This document shows, in pieces, positions 1 through 8,756 of a DNA stretch of 64,000 nucleotides (positions are counted from its first letter, which is position 1; each line of letters starts with the position of its first letter). This stretch comes from Hyphomicrobiales bacterium (GTDB lineage Bacteria > Pseudomonadota > Alphaproteobacteria > Rhizobiales > Rhizobiaceae). Made by a program: the position numbers and the translations under genes. The stretch spans positions 331,488 to 395,487 of the forward strand of contig UCHV01000007.1 of NCBI GenBank assembly GCA_900472395.1, in the 5' to 3' direction. Below the pieces are notes generated by a model, which was not told where the DNA came from, made no database searches, and saw nothing but the letters and a program-made list of their open reading frames with translations.

Positions 1-2968
1 CGACGATGGAAAGCCCAAGGCCGAGCCCGCTTGCGGTGCGAGCACCTTCGTCGAGCCGCGTGAATTCTTCGAAGATCACCTCGAAACTCGCCTTGGGAAT
101 GCCGATGCCGCTATCGGCCACCTCGATCACGACATCTTCGCCGCGCCGGCGCACACCCACCAGAACCTTGCCGGAAACGGTGTATTTGATGGCGTTGGAG
201 ACAAGGTTCTGCACCAGACGCCGCAGCAGGTTGGCATCGGAGCGGGCACTGAGCGAACTCGGCATCACCCGGAATTCAAGGTTTTTTTCTCGCGCCATGG
301 GGGCGAAATCGGTTTCGATCCGATGCAGAAGTTCTCCGAGCCCCACCGGCCCGATCTGCGGTTTCATCGCGCCGGTATCGAGCCGCGAAATATCGAGAAC
401 GGCGCCGAGAATGGCCTCGACCGATTCCAGCGCTGAATCGATGTTACTTACCAGTTCGCTGTTTTCCGATTGGCCCAGCCGACCGACCAGTGCCGAGGAA
501 TAAAGCCGTGCGGCATTGAGCGGCTGCAGGATATCGTGCCCGGCGGCGGCAAAAAAACGGGTCTTGCCCAGATTGGCGTCATCGGCGGCAGCACGTGCGG
601 CCGCCAGTTCCCCGTTTACCTGCGTCAGTTCGGCGGTGCGCTGGCTGACGCGCAGTTCCAGGGTTTCGTTTGCCTCCTGAAGCGCGCGCGCGGCTGTCAC
701 GCGATCGGTGATATCGGTGAAGGTGGCAACGAACCCGTTGTCCGGCATGGCATTGGAGCGCACCTCGATAATCCGCTTTCGTCTGCCAAGCGAAAGGGAG
801 AAGGGAATATCGAGTGTCTTGAAGCGCGCAACCAGTGCCGTCTTGCCCGCCGCATCGAGGTCGCCTCGCGCCACAAGAATGGAGACGAGGTCGGAGAGCG
901 GATAACCGACCTGACCTACATCTTCCGGCAGGTCGAGCAGGGTGCGGAACCGGCGGTTCCACACCGTCAGCCGGCCGAGATTATCGAACACGGCTATGCC
1001 CTGATCCATCTTGGAAAGCGCGGTTTGCAACATATCCTGATTGTGCTGCAGTGCTTCGCTGGCCTGATCGAGCAGCCAGGCGGTATCCTGCCCGGCATCC
1101 TCCGCCTTCTGCTGCACGAGGGAGAGGACAAGACGCGCGGAAGCCGAACCGATGGCGCTGCCGAGCAGCTGTTCTGAAAAATGGATGACCGCCATGTCGG
1201 CAGCATCGGTATCGGAAAGCTTGCGGCCGGTGGTGCGCTCGTGGCTGGCAAAGGAACGGCGCATGCGCTCCTCGCCGAGATAGCGGCCGATGGTGGTTTT
1301 CAACGTGCCAACGGTAACGGCGGTCTTCCAGCCGCGGCTGACGAGTTGCGAACGTGGCTGGCGGCGCACGAACACGCCGGCCTGCACCCGCTCCAGCGGT
1401 CGTGGATTGCGCGACAGCGAACCCAGCACGAAGGCGCTCAGATTGAGAAGCAGGCTGAGGGTGACGGCATTGACGAGAGGATCGGCGCGCGGGCCGGAAA
1501 AAAGCCCGGTCCCGGGAAGCAGGAAATCCAGCACGGCTGCTGCCACATGTGCATTGTCCGGGCCGCCAAGGCTCGGCACGAAAAGAAGGTATCCCCATGC
1601 GAAAAACCCGGCCAGCATGCCGGCGATGGCGCCACGGGCATTGGCCCGATGCCACCAGAGGCCCCCCAACACGGCCGGGGCCATCTGGGCGATGGCCGCA
1701 AAGGAGAGAAGGCCTATCGAAGCAAGGCCCGACTGGCCATCGGACATGCGGTAATAGGCGTAACCGAACATCAGCACGGCAAAGATCGCCATTCGCCGGA
1801 TGCGCAGGAGCATGGGTGCAAAATCGGCGCGCTGGTCGTCCGATCCGATCAGCCGGCGGCGCAGAAATACCGGCATGACGATATCGTTCGACACCATGAT
1901 CGACAGCGCCACGGATTCGACGATCACCATGGCGGTGGCCGCGGAAAAACCGCCGATGAAGACGATCAGCGAAACGGCCGGCAATTGCTGGGTGAGCGGC
2001 AGAAGCAGAAGGTAAAGATCGGAATCCACGCCGCCGCCGAGCAGGATCACCCCGGCGGCCGCGACCGGCAGCACGAAGAGGTTGATGGCGATCAGGTAAA
2101 GCGGCAACAGCCAGCCCGCCATGCGTAATTCCCGCATCGTGCGGTTTTCGACCACGGTGACATGAAACTGGCGGGGCAGGAGAATGATCGCGAAAACCGA
2201 GAGCACGATCAGAACAAGCCAGCGGCTCGTCGGCGTCTCGTAAGCCATGGATGCCGCAACCATCGGGTGGTTGCCGGCCTTTGCCAGTAGGTCGGCCGGG
2301 CCATCGAACAGGAAAAACAGCACCGCCACGCCCGCCGTGCAGAAGGCGATCAGTTTCACCAGCGATTCCGCTCCGATCGCCAGGATCAGCCCGTCCTGAT
2401 GTTCGGTCGCATCCGTGTGGCGGGTGCCGAACATCACCGCAAAACAGGCCATCATCAATGTGACGATCAGCGCCAGATCGATAAGGCCGGACGATGTGGC
2501 CTCTCCGCCGAAACCGGAAGGATCGAGCATGGCGGCAACCGAGCTGGACACGGCACGAAGCTGAAGCGCGATATAAGGAATGACACCGACCAGGGAGATG
2601 ACGGCGACGATCAGCGCCACCGTCTGGTTCTTGCCGTAACGGGCGGCAACGAAATCCGCCACGGATACCAGCCGCTCCGCCTTGGCGATTTCGATGATGC
2701 GGCGGATGATCGGCAGGCCGATGGTAAAGGCGATGATCGGGCCGATATAGATTCCGGCAAATTCCAGCCCGTGACCCGCCGCAAGCCCGATGCCGCCGAA
2801 ATAGGTCCAGGACGTGCAATAGACGGCAAGGCTCAACGCATAAACAAGCGGTCGCCCGTTGCGGCTGACGCCAACGCTCACACTGCGCCGGTCACCATAG
2901 GTCGCAACCGCGAACAACAGCAGGATATAGGCGCATGCCGACAGGAAAATGGCCCAGCCTGGAAGCAT
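1..2968 (-). CDS. Sodium:solute symporter-PAS-histidine kinase (3' end outside window)
   Basis: Large sensor kinase whose start is at 2968 (ATG with GGAGGAG just upstream) and whose C-terminus runs off the left edge; about 989 codons are visible. The first ~480 residues are a multi-helix sodium:solute symporter-like domain. A PAS-like segment follows (around residues 640-740), then a coiled linker, a HisKA H-box ([16 protein letters not shown], around residue 810) and the start of a HATPase domain with N-box ([10 protein letters not shown]) and the DSGIGIP motif. Proteins of this layout (NahK/CbrA-like) autophosphorylate on the H-box His and often end in a receiver domain, which would lie outside the window. 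The transporter part may sense or carry a small solute; the ligand is unknown. It stands alone on its strand, divergent from mscL. A long open frame on the same strand but out of register is a shadow. Confidence 0.85.
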   Translation of the reverse strand, partial: MLPGWAIFLSACAYILLLFAVATYGDRRSVSVGVSRNGRPLVYALSLAVYCTSWTYFGGIGLAAGHGLEFAGIYIGPIIAFTIGLPIIRRIIEIAKAERLVSVADFVAARYGKNQTVALIVAVISLVGVIPYIALQLRAVSSSVAAMLDPSGFGGEATSSGLIDLALIVTLMMACFAVMFGTRHTDATEHQDGLILAIGAESLVKLIAFCTAGVAVLFFLFDGPADLLAKAGNHPMVAASMAYETPTSRWLVLIVLSVFAIILLPRQFHVTVVENRTMRELRMAGWLLPLYLIAINLFVLPVAAAGVILLGGGVDSDLYLLLLPLTQQLPAVSLIVFIGGFSAATAMVIVESVALSIMVSNDIVMPVFLRRRLIGSDDQRADFAPMLLRIRRMAIFAVLMFGYAYYRMSDGQSGLASIGLLSFAAIAQMAPAVLGGLWWHRANARGAIAGMLAGFFAWGYLLFVPSLGGPDNAHVAAAVLDFLLPGTGLFSGPRADPLVNAVTLSLLLNLSAFVLGSLSRNPRPLERVQAGVFVRRQPRSQLVSRGWKTAVTVGTLKTTIGRYLGEERMRRSFASHERTTGRKLSDTDAADMAVIHFSEQLLGSAIGSASARLVLSLVQQKAEDAGQDTAWLLDQASEALQHNQDMLQTALSKMDQGIAVFDNLGRLTVWNRRFRTLLDLPEDVGQVGYPLSDLVSILVARGDLDAAGKTALVARFKTLDIPFSLSLGRRKRIIEVRSNAMPDNGFVATFTDITDRVTAARALQEANETLELRVSQRTAELTQVNGELAAARAAADDANLGKTRFFAAAGHDILQPLNAARLYSSALVGRLGQSENSELVSNIDSALESVEAILGAVLDISRLDTGAMKPQIGPVGLGELLHRIETDFAPMAREKNLEFRVMPSSLSARSDANLLRRLVQNLVSNAIKYTVSGKVLVGVRRRGEDVVIEVADSGIGIPKASFEVIFEEFTRLDEGARTASGLGLGLSIV

Positions 2969-3163
2969 CTCTCCTCCGAAACCGGCACGGCCGGTCTTCC
3001 TCCGCGCGCAAGTCTAGGGGAAAAGCAGAGGCTTGAAAATCAGCGGCTTCTCGTCAAAAAGTTGAAGATGGCTTTCTGCCGATGGAATAGTCGGCCCCCA
3101 TCTTTTCAGTATTTTAGAATGCGCTATGTTGGCATCGAGGTGGGACATACAGAGAGGGTAACC

Positions 3164-3592
3164 ATGTCTTTCGTCAGCGAATTCCGCTCCTTCATCGCCA
3201 AGGGCAACGTCATCGATCTCGCGGTCGGTATCATTATCGGCGGTGCCTTCACCGGTATCGTCAACTCGCTCGTCAACGATGTCGTCATGCCGGTCGTCAG
3301 CGTCGTGGTTGGCGGCATCGATTTCTCCAACTACTTTTTCCCGCTGAATTCCGCCGTCACCGCGACGACGCTGGATGCCGCCAAGGAACAGGGCGCGGTT
3401 TTCGCCTACGGCAAGTTCCTGACCGTCATCATCAATTTCCTCATTCTCGCCTGGATCATCTTCCTGATGGTGAAGGGCGTGAACAGGCTGCGTGCCGCGG
3501 AAGAAAAGAAGCCGGTCGACGAGGCGCCCGCACCGCCGCCGGCCGATATCGCGCTTCTGTCGGAAATCCGCGATCTTCTGAAAACGCGCTGA
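3164..3592 (+). CDS. mscL: Large-conductance mechanosensitive channel MscL
   Basis: 142-residue membrane protein of normal MscL length. The N-terminal amphipathic start and pore helix ([20 protein letters not shown], starting near residue 6) are highly characteristic, and a second helix (residues ~86-105) is followed by a charged, Pro-rich C-terminal tail. MscL forms a homopentamer in the inner membrane that opens under membrane tension and releases solutes on osmotic downshock. The ATG at 3164 is preceded by a purine-rich AGAGAGGGTA. It is a single gene, divergent from the symporter-kinase and followed by an unrelated aminotransferase. Confidence 0.97.
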   Translation: MSFVSEFRSFIAKGNVIDLAVGIIIGGAFTGIVNSLVNDVVMPVVSVVVGGIDFSNYFFPLNSAVTATTLDAAKEQGAVFAYGKFLTVIINFLILAWIIFLMVKGVNRLRAAEEKKPVDEAPAPPPADIALLSEIRDLLKTR

Positions 3593-3621
3593 TCGGCAAC
3601 GCTTCAATTTTTTCAATCGAA

Positions 3622-3652
3622 AGCCGACGGATTCTCATGGGATTCGTCGGCT
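3622..3652 (+). terminator. Hairpin downstream of mscL
   Basis: AGCCGACG at 3622 pairs with CGTCGGCT ending at 3652, just after the mscL stop. There is no clear T-run after the stem, so this is a weak terminator candidate rather than a textbook one. Confidence 0.3.
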
Positions 3653-3694
3653 GAACTGCGTTATGAAATCTCCAAACGGGAGAAACCATTTCGC

Positions 3695-4861
3695 ATGTCA
3701 GTTCTTGAAAGCCTGAGCCACCGTGCCCTTTCCGCTCCGCCGAGCGGCATTATCGAAGTCGTCAACTACGCGCGTGGGCGCGAGGGCCTGATCCCGCTCT
3801 GGGCAGGCGAGGGCGATCTGCCAAGCCCGGATTTCATCAACAAGGCGGCAAGCGACGCTTTGATGGCCGGCGAAACCTTCTACACCTGGCAGCGCGGCAT
3901 TCCGGAACTGCGCGAGGCACTGGCCGATTTCTACCGCCGTCATTTTCAGGTTTCGCTGCCGATCGACCATTTTTCCGTCACCAGCTCCGGCATGCACGCC
4001 ATCACGCTCTGCGTTCAGGCCGTCTCGGCACCGGGCGATGAGGTGATCTATCTGACACCGACCTGGCCGAACATCGTATCCGCGGTCGGCATCGCCGGCG
4101 CGACGCCGGTTCCTCTGGAGCTCGACTTCGTGGATGGCGGGTTCAAGGTCGATGTCAACAAGCTGGAGGCGCTGATCACGCCGCGCACCAAGGCGCTGTT
4201 CGTCAACACCCCGTCCAATCCGACGGGTTGGACGGCAACGAAACAGGATCTGGCCGACATACTCTCGCTGGCGCGAAAGCACGATCTCTGGATCATTGCC
4301 GACGAAATCTATGCGCTTTATTATTATCCGGGTGGCCGCGCGCCTTCCTTTTTCGATGTGATGGAGGAAGGTGACCGGATCCTGTTCGCCAACTCCTTCT
4401 CAAAGAATTGGTCGATGACCGGCTGGCGAGTGGGCTGGATCGTCGGTCCCGCCGAAATCGGCAGTGTCATCGGCAATCTCATTCAGTATTCAAGCTCCGG
4501 CCTTGCGCAATTCATGCAGCGCGGCGCGGTCGTGGCATTGAACCAGGGCGATGATTTCGTGCGTCAGAATATCGAACGCGCCACCCTCTCGCGCGACATT
4601 CTCTGCGACACGCTGATCTCCACCAACCGGGTGGAAACCCGTAAGCCCGATGGTGCGCTTTATGCCTTCCTCAAGGTGGATGGCATTACCGACAGCCGTG
4701 CCGCCGCCTTCGATATCGTCGACAAGACGCTGGTGGGACTGGCGCCCGGCACGGCTTTCGGCCCCGGCGGTGCGCCTTTCCTGCGTGCATGTTTCCTGCG
4801 TGATCCAGGTCAGGTTCGCGAGGCCGCAAGTCGGTTGGCAGATTATATTCTCAAGCTCTAA
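3695..4861 (+). CDS. PLP-dependent class I/II aminotransferase
   Basis: 388-residue fold-type I aminotransferase. Visible hallmarks are NTPSNPTG (~171-178), the cofactor-binding DEIY (~203-206) and the Schiff-base lysine in SFSKNWSMTGWRVGW (K237), followed by the substrate-carboxylate Arg region near the C-terminus. Length and motifs fit the aspartate/aromatic aminotransferase superfamily. The amino donor and acceptor cannot be told from sequence. The ATG at 3695 is preceded by GGGAGAAACC. There is no operon partner: the downstream sugar transferase starts about 100 bp later and is unrelated in function. Confidence 0.9.
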   Translation: MSVLESLSHRALSAPPSGIIEVVNYARGREGLIPLWAGEGDLPSPDFINKAASDALMAGETFYTWQRGIPELREALADFYRRHFQVSLPIDHFSVTSSGMHAITLCVQAVSAPGDEVIYLTPTWPNIVSAVGIAGATPVPLELDFVDGGFKVDVNKLEALITPRTKALFVNTPSNPTGWTATKQDLADILSLARKHDLWIIADEIYALYYYPGGRAPSFFDVMEEGDRILFANSFSKNWSMTGWRVGWIVGPAEIGSVIGNLIQYSSSGLAQFMQRGAVVALNQGDDFVRQNIERATLSRDILCDTLISTNRVETRKPDGALYAFLKVDGITDSRAAAFDIVDKTLVGLAPGTAFGPGGAPFLRACFLRDPGQVREAASRLADYILKL

Positions 4862-4957
4862 CCGCGACATCATAATGCGATCAACGGTTTCCGTTGGTCG
4901 CAGAAATGAAAAACTGAGTTTTGCTCATTAAGCCTTGAAAAGCTCCCGCACTGCAAC

Positions 4958-5818
4958 ATGTACCATCGCTGGCCGCCTCGTTTCGCCGTTAACCATTCGT
5001 TGATGATGCGCATTGAGGATCGGCAAAATCCTGCGCTACCAATGGCGCCGGCGAATGCGACTTTAAGTGTTGAACAGATGCGGGTGGATGACGTGACGGG
5101 ATCGGGACGCCAGATAGACGCAATTCGAGTGGCCGCAGAAGCGCAAAAGCCATTCCCTTTCAATATCGAGGACTATGGTACCGCTGCTGTTTTGCGCAGC
5201 GTGAGCCATTCCAGGCTGCATCTCGCCGCCAAACGCGCGGTCGATGTTTCCGTTGCCCTGATGGCCTTGATCGCGCTGGCTCCCTTGCTGCTGGCGGTTG
5301 CGGTCCTGATCAAACTCGACAGTCCCGGCCCCGTGCTTTTCCGCCAGACCCGCTGGGGCAAGGATTGCCGCAAGATCCGCGTCTACAAGTTCCGCTCCAT
5401 GCGTACCGACCTTGGCGACGCCACCGGCGTGGCGCAAACGGTCAGGAACGATCCGCGCATCACCAAGATCGGCGCGATCCTGCGCAAGACCAATATCGAT
5501 GAATTGCCGCAGCTTCTGAACGTGCTGAAAGGCGACATGTCGCTGGTCGGTCCTCGTTGCCATGCGATCGGCATGCTCGCCGCCGGCATTCCTTATGAAG
5601 ACCTGGTGCCCGATTACCACCGCCGCCACATGATCAAGCCGGGCATTACAGGCCTTGCGCAAATGCGCGGCCTGCGCGGCCCGACGGATCGCCCCGGAAA
5701 GGCGCGCGCCCGCATCGCCTGCGACCTGCATTACATCGACAACTTTTCCGTCTGGTTCGATATCCGCATCATGGTCGGAACGGTCCTTTCCGAACTGCGC
5801 GGCGGCAAGGGGTTTTAA
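4958..5818 (+). CDS. Undecaprenyl-phosphate sugar-1-phosphate transferase (ExoY/PssA-like)
   Basis: Bacterial sugar transferase of the polyprenyl-phosphate hexose-1-phosphate family, which starts assembly of an exopolysaccharide repeat unit on the lipid carrier at the inner membrane. One membrane helix (about residues 94-115, [19 protein letters not shown]) precedes the conserved catalytic core: [45 protein letters not shown], and a C-terminal KPGITGLAQ. It is the short ExoY/PssA type, not the long WbaP type with four extra helices. The start is uncertain because no strong ribosome site precedes 4958; in-frame ATGs at 5000, 5003 and 5042 are alternatives. It probably works with the export genes at 7.3-11.1 kb. 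Confidence 0.88.
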   Translation: MYHRWPPRFAVNHSLMMRIEDRQNPALPMAPANATLSVEQMRVDDVTGSGRQIDAIRVAAEAQKPFPFNIEDYGTAAVLRSVSHSRLHLAAKRAVDVSVALMALIALAPLLLAVAVLIKLDSPGPVLFRQTRWGKDCRKIRVYKFRSMRTDLGDATGVAQTVRNDPRITKIGAILRKTNIDELPQLLNVLKGDMSLVGPRCHAIGMLAAGIPYEDLVPDYHRRHMIKPGITGLAQMRGLRGPTDRPGKARARIACDLHYIDNFSVWFDIRIMVGTVLSELRGGKGF

Positions 5819-5833
5819 GGCCCCTATGAAATC

Positions 5834-6619
5834 CTAGAGAATGCTGGCCTTGCCGTCGATGATCTTCAACACGGCAAGGTGGCCGCTGTAATAGGCGCCG
5901 GTATCGATGCCGATGCGGCCGGATGCAAATTGCGGCTTATCCACCGGCGTATGCCCGTGGATGACGATCTTCGGAAGCATCGGTCCCTTTGAAAGAAAGG
6001 GCTGGCGGATCCACATCAGATCCTCTTCGCGCTGTTCCTCCATCGGCACTTCCGGGCGAAGGCCCGCATGCACGAACACGTAATCTCCGATTTCCAGAAG
6101 AACCGGCAGGCTTTCGAGAAGCGCGATATGATGGGCCGGCACGATCTCCTGCAGGATGGTGCGCATCGCCGCCGGGTCACCGCCGGATCGGCTCATCAGA
6201 TGCTCTGCATCCATGCCATAGGATAAGAGCGTCTGACGGCCGCCGAATTCCAGCCAGCGTTCGATCTGGCTCGGATCGCGCAGAAATTGCAGGAAGACAT
6301 CGTCGTGATTGCCGCAGAGCGGCACGCGTCTGAGCGTCGTGTCGGCCGGACGCGCGAGATGTTCGAGCACCGATGCCGATCGCGGGCCACGATCGACGTA
6401 ATCTCCAAGCAGGATCGTCAGACCGCTCTTTTCGTACCGCCTGGCGTCTTCCCGGATCCGTCGCTCGGCATCCAGCAACTGGTCCATGCAGCCATGCACG
6501 TCTCCGATCGCATAAAGCGGATAGGCCGGTCCGGGCTGGCCGAGCGTAAAGCGTCGGCGCGGCGGCGTAGCCTGTGTCGGCCCGCCCTGTCGGAGGAACC
6601 GTTGCAGGAGAGATTTCAT
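5834..6619 (-). CDS. Calcineurin-like metallophosphoesterase / Ser-Thr protein phosphatase
   Basis: 261 residues with the PPP-family metal-binding signatures in order: GDVHGCMDQL (~residues 39-48), GDYVDRGPRS (~72-81), GNHDD (~103-107), and C-terminal VHAGLRP and HGHTP. These bind two metal ions and catalyse phosphate ester hydrolysis. Family relatives act as protein phosphatases (PrpA/PphA-like) or diadenosine tetraphosphatases. It converges on the ExoY-like gene with only 15 bp between their stops and is divergent from the Wza-like gene, so it may influence the tyrosine-kinase-controlled export system; that link is inference from position only. Confidence 0.85.
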   Translation of the reverse strand: MKSLLQRFLRQGGPTQATPPRRRFTLGQPGPAYPLYAIGDVHGCMDQLLDAERRIREDARRYEKSGLTILLGDYVDRGPRSASVLEHLARPADTTLRRVPLCGNHDDVFLQFLRDPSQIERWLEFGGRQTLLSYGMDAEHLMSRSGGDPAAMRTILQEIVPAHHIALLESLPVLLEIGDYVFVHAGLRPEVPMEEQREEDLMWIRQPFLSKGPMLPKIVIHGHTPVDKPQFASGRIGIDTGAYYSGHLAVLKIIDGKASIL

Positions 6620-7299
6620 GCGGTCATGCTTTTCAAAAAATACGCCGACCGCGATCAGCGGTCGGGCGTGACTATAGCCCGTTCACCCGAAACGAGAATG
6701 AGGCTTTCGGTGGTCTCAGTCCACTTCGATCTCTCCATGATCCACTCAATAAGTCGCGACCCATCCAGCGATAAATGACGAAAAATCTCACCTGCAGAGA
6801 CAGGCGGCACGTATTTTCGGCGTGGCGAAGGGCGTGGGGCCCGGTTTTTCCACATTCGGGGTCTATGGACTTGAAGGCGTACAAAAAGCCTCGATGGCGC
6901 ATGTGAAATTCAACCTATGAGGGAATTTAGATGTCGCCTTCATAGTGTTGCCGCAGGGGTGCCATCATTACACCTTCTGCGCGTCATGATCTGACAACCG
7001 ATAATATCCCGTGTCCTGATGGCTCGAAAGGAAAAAGATTCAATTTTAACAAAGTGACCGCTATATCGGGGCATCGTTGACTTTAAGCATCGGTTTACCA
7101 TGTTCCCCTCAATCCAATCCAAAAAACCTCAATGCAATCAATGGTGGTTAATGGCCGTTAATCGTCTGTGATACAGATGCAACACCCCAGTTGCCAGATG
7201 ACTCGCAGGAGTAGCGTTTCGGACGTGTCCTGGTGGAACGTCCGGTTCTTTTTGACTATTGCATTGCAGCATATGTCTGCACGACTGAAGGAGATCCGA
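6620..7299. other. Intergenic region between the phosphatase and the Wza-like gene
   Basis: About 680 bp between two divergent genes. It is visibly richer in A/T than its neighbours, especially 6900-7170, as expected for promoters on both sides. I found no convincing coding frame; short frames on both strands lack ribosome sites and rhizobial codon use. No palindrome strong enough to name as an operator was seen. Confidence 0.6.
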
Positions 7300-8502
7300 G
7301 TGATCATGCGTTGCTCCGTAATGCTGCTGACAGTAACCGCCCTTGGTTTGGCGGGTTGCACGGCGCTCCCAAATTCCGGCCCGTTGTCGGAGGCGGTAGA
7401 GTCCCAGGCGGCGGTGAAGGTGACCTCCGCTTCCAAGGCCAAGACGGCCGGGATCGATTATGCGTTGGTTGATATCAACAAGACGCTTCTGGCCTATGTG
7501 GATGACACCGTCACGCCAACCTTTGCCAGCGGCTTTGGCACGGGCCGCGGTGGCGCGCCCAACCTGCCGCTCGGCGTCGGCGACGTCGTTCAGGTCACGG
7601 TGTTCGAATCGCAATCCGGCGGTCTCTTCATTCCCGCCGATGCCGGCAGCCGTTCGGGTAACTTCGTCTCCCTGCCGAACTATACGATCGGCCGCGATGG
7701 CATGATCAGCGTGCCTTATGCCGGCCGCATCCGCGCCAACGGCCGCACGGTCGAGCAGGTTCAGCGTGAGATCGAGGAAAAGCTCGCCAACCGCGCCATC
7801 GAGCCGCAGGCGATCATCACCAAGATCAACAGCCGCTCCGCGCAGGTTGCCGTTCTGGGTGATGTCAATCAGCCGACCAAGATCGAACTGACGGAAGCCG
7901 GCGACCGTATTCTCGACGTGGTGTCGCAGGCTGGTGGCCTCAGCGTCCCGGGCGAGGAGACCTATATCTCGCTTCAGCGCGGCAATCGCACCGGAAAGGT
8001 CTTTTACGAAGACCTCGTGAAGAACCCGCGTGAAAACATCTTCGTTGCACCCGGCGATACCATCGTCGTCAAACGCGAGCGCCGCACATACCTTGCCTTC
8101 GGCGCCTCGGGTCTCAACGGCCGCGTCAACTTCGAGGAATCCTCGCTCACACTGGGCGAAGCGCTCGGCCAGGCCGGCGGCCTTCTCGATCAGCGCGCCG
8201 ATCCGCAGCAGGTTCTTCTTTATCGTGTCGTCAAGCGCGATCTGCTGGTCAAGCTCGGCGTCGATACATCCCGCTTCAAGGGGCAGGACGTTCCTGTGAT
8301 CTTCCGCGCCAACCTGCGCGATCCGGGCATGTTCTTTGCGGTCCAGAAGTTCCCGATGCAGGACAAGGACATTCTCTACGTGACGAACTCCAAGTCTGTC
8401 GAACTGACCAAGTTCCTGGATATCCTGAACAACGTCACCTCGACCGCATCCGGCGTCAGCAAGGACGCGGTGGATACGCGCAACGCGATCCGGGATCTTT
8501 GA
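7300..8502 (+). CDS. Outer-membrane polysaccharide export lipoprotein (Wza/KpsD family)
   Basis: Polysaccharide export protein with a lipoprotein signal peptide: MRCSVMLLTVTALGLAGC gives a lipobox LAGC. The Poly_export domain (LGVGDVVQVTVFES) is followed by SLBB-type ligand-binding repeats (VAVLGDVNQPTKIEL; TLGEALGQAGGLLDQ). Family members form an octameric outer-membrane channel for capsule or exopolysaccharide, working with a Wzc-like copolymerase. I place the start at GTG 7300, six bases after AAGGAG; ATG 7306 is the alternative. Frames opening further upstream (from 7168) lack a signal peptide at the N-terminus. The Wzc-like partner follows after 254 bp that contain a strong hairpin. Confidence 0.9.
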   Translation: MIMRCSVMLLTVTALGLAGCTALPNSGPLSEAVESQAAVKVTSASKAKTAGIDYALVDINKTLLAYVDDTVTPTFASGFGTGRGGAPNLPLGVGDVVQVTVFESQSGGLFIPADAGSRSGNFVSLPNYTIGRDGMISVPYAGRIRANGRTVEQVQREIEEKLANRAIEPQAIITKINSRSAQVAVLGDVNQPTKIELTEAGDRILDVVSQAGGLSVPGEETYISLQRGNRTGKVFYEDLVKNPRENIFVAPGDTIVVKRERRTYLAFGASGLNGRVNFEESSLTLGEALGQAGGLLDQRADPQQVLLYRVVKRDLLVKLGVDTSRFKGQDVPVIFRANLRDPGMFFAVQKFPMQDKDILYVTNSKSVELTKFLDILNNVTSTASGVSKDAVDTRNAIRDL

Positions 8503-8510
8503 AAAAACGT

Positions 8511-8539
8511 TTCGGGGGCCTCTGTCGGAGGCTCCCGAA
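8511..8539 (+). terminator. Strong hairpin between the Wza-like and Wzc-like genes
   Basis: TTCGGGGGCCTC (8511-8522) pairs with GAGGCTCCCGAA (8528-8539) over 12 positions with one G-U, loop TGTCG. Only three T follow soon after, so it may be a partial terminator or an mRNA stabiliser that tunes the ratio of the two export proteins. Confidence 0.55.
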
Positions 8540-8756
8540 GACTTTCGGTCCGTTCCGGATTGATCCGCGATTGATCATTCTCTGATAACGTGCCACGTCT
8601 GCCATGGCAGTTCGAAAACTGATCGTTCCTTAAAAAAGCCTTGGGAGGAGGTTGAAACGGTCATCGGGCGCTTGCTCGACTCTCGACAGCCGTTCGCCCC
8701 GCACTATGTGTGCCGCGGGCACCAAGTGCTTAACGTTTCGCTCCCGACGTCGAGGT

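Noticed and set aside
981..2819. A 612-codon minus-strand frame
   Set aside because: It is one register off the symporter-kinase, which is in the frame giving clear transport helices and PAS, H-box and ATPase motifs.
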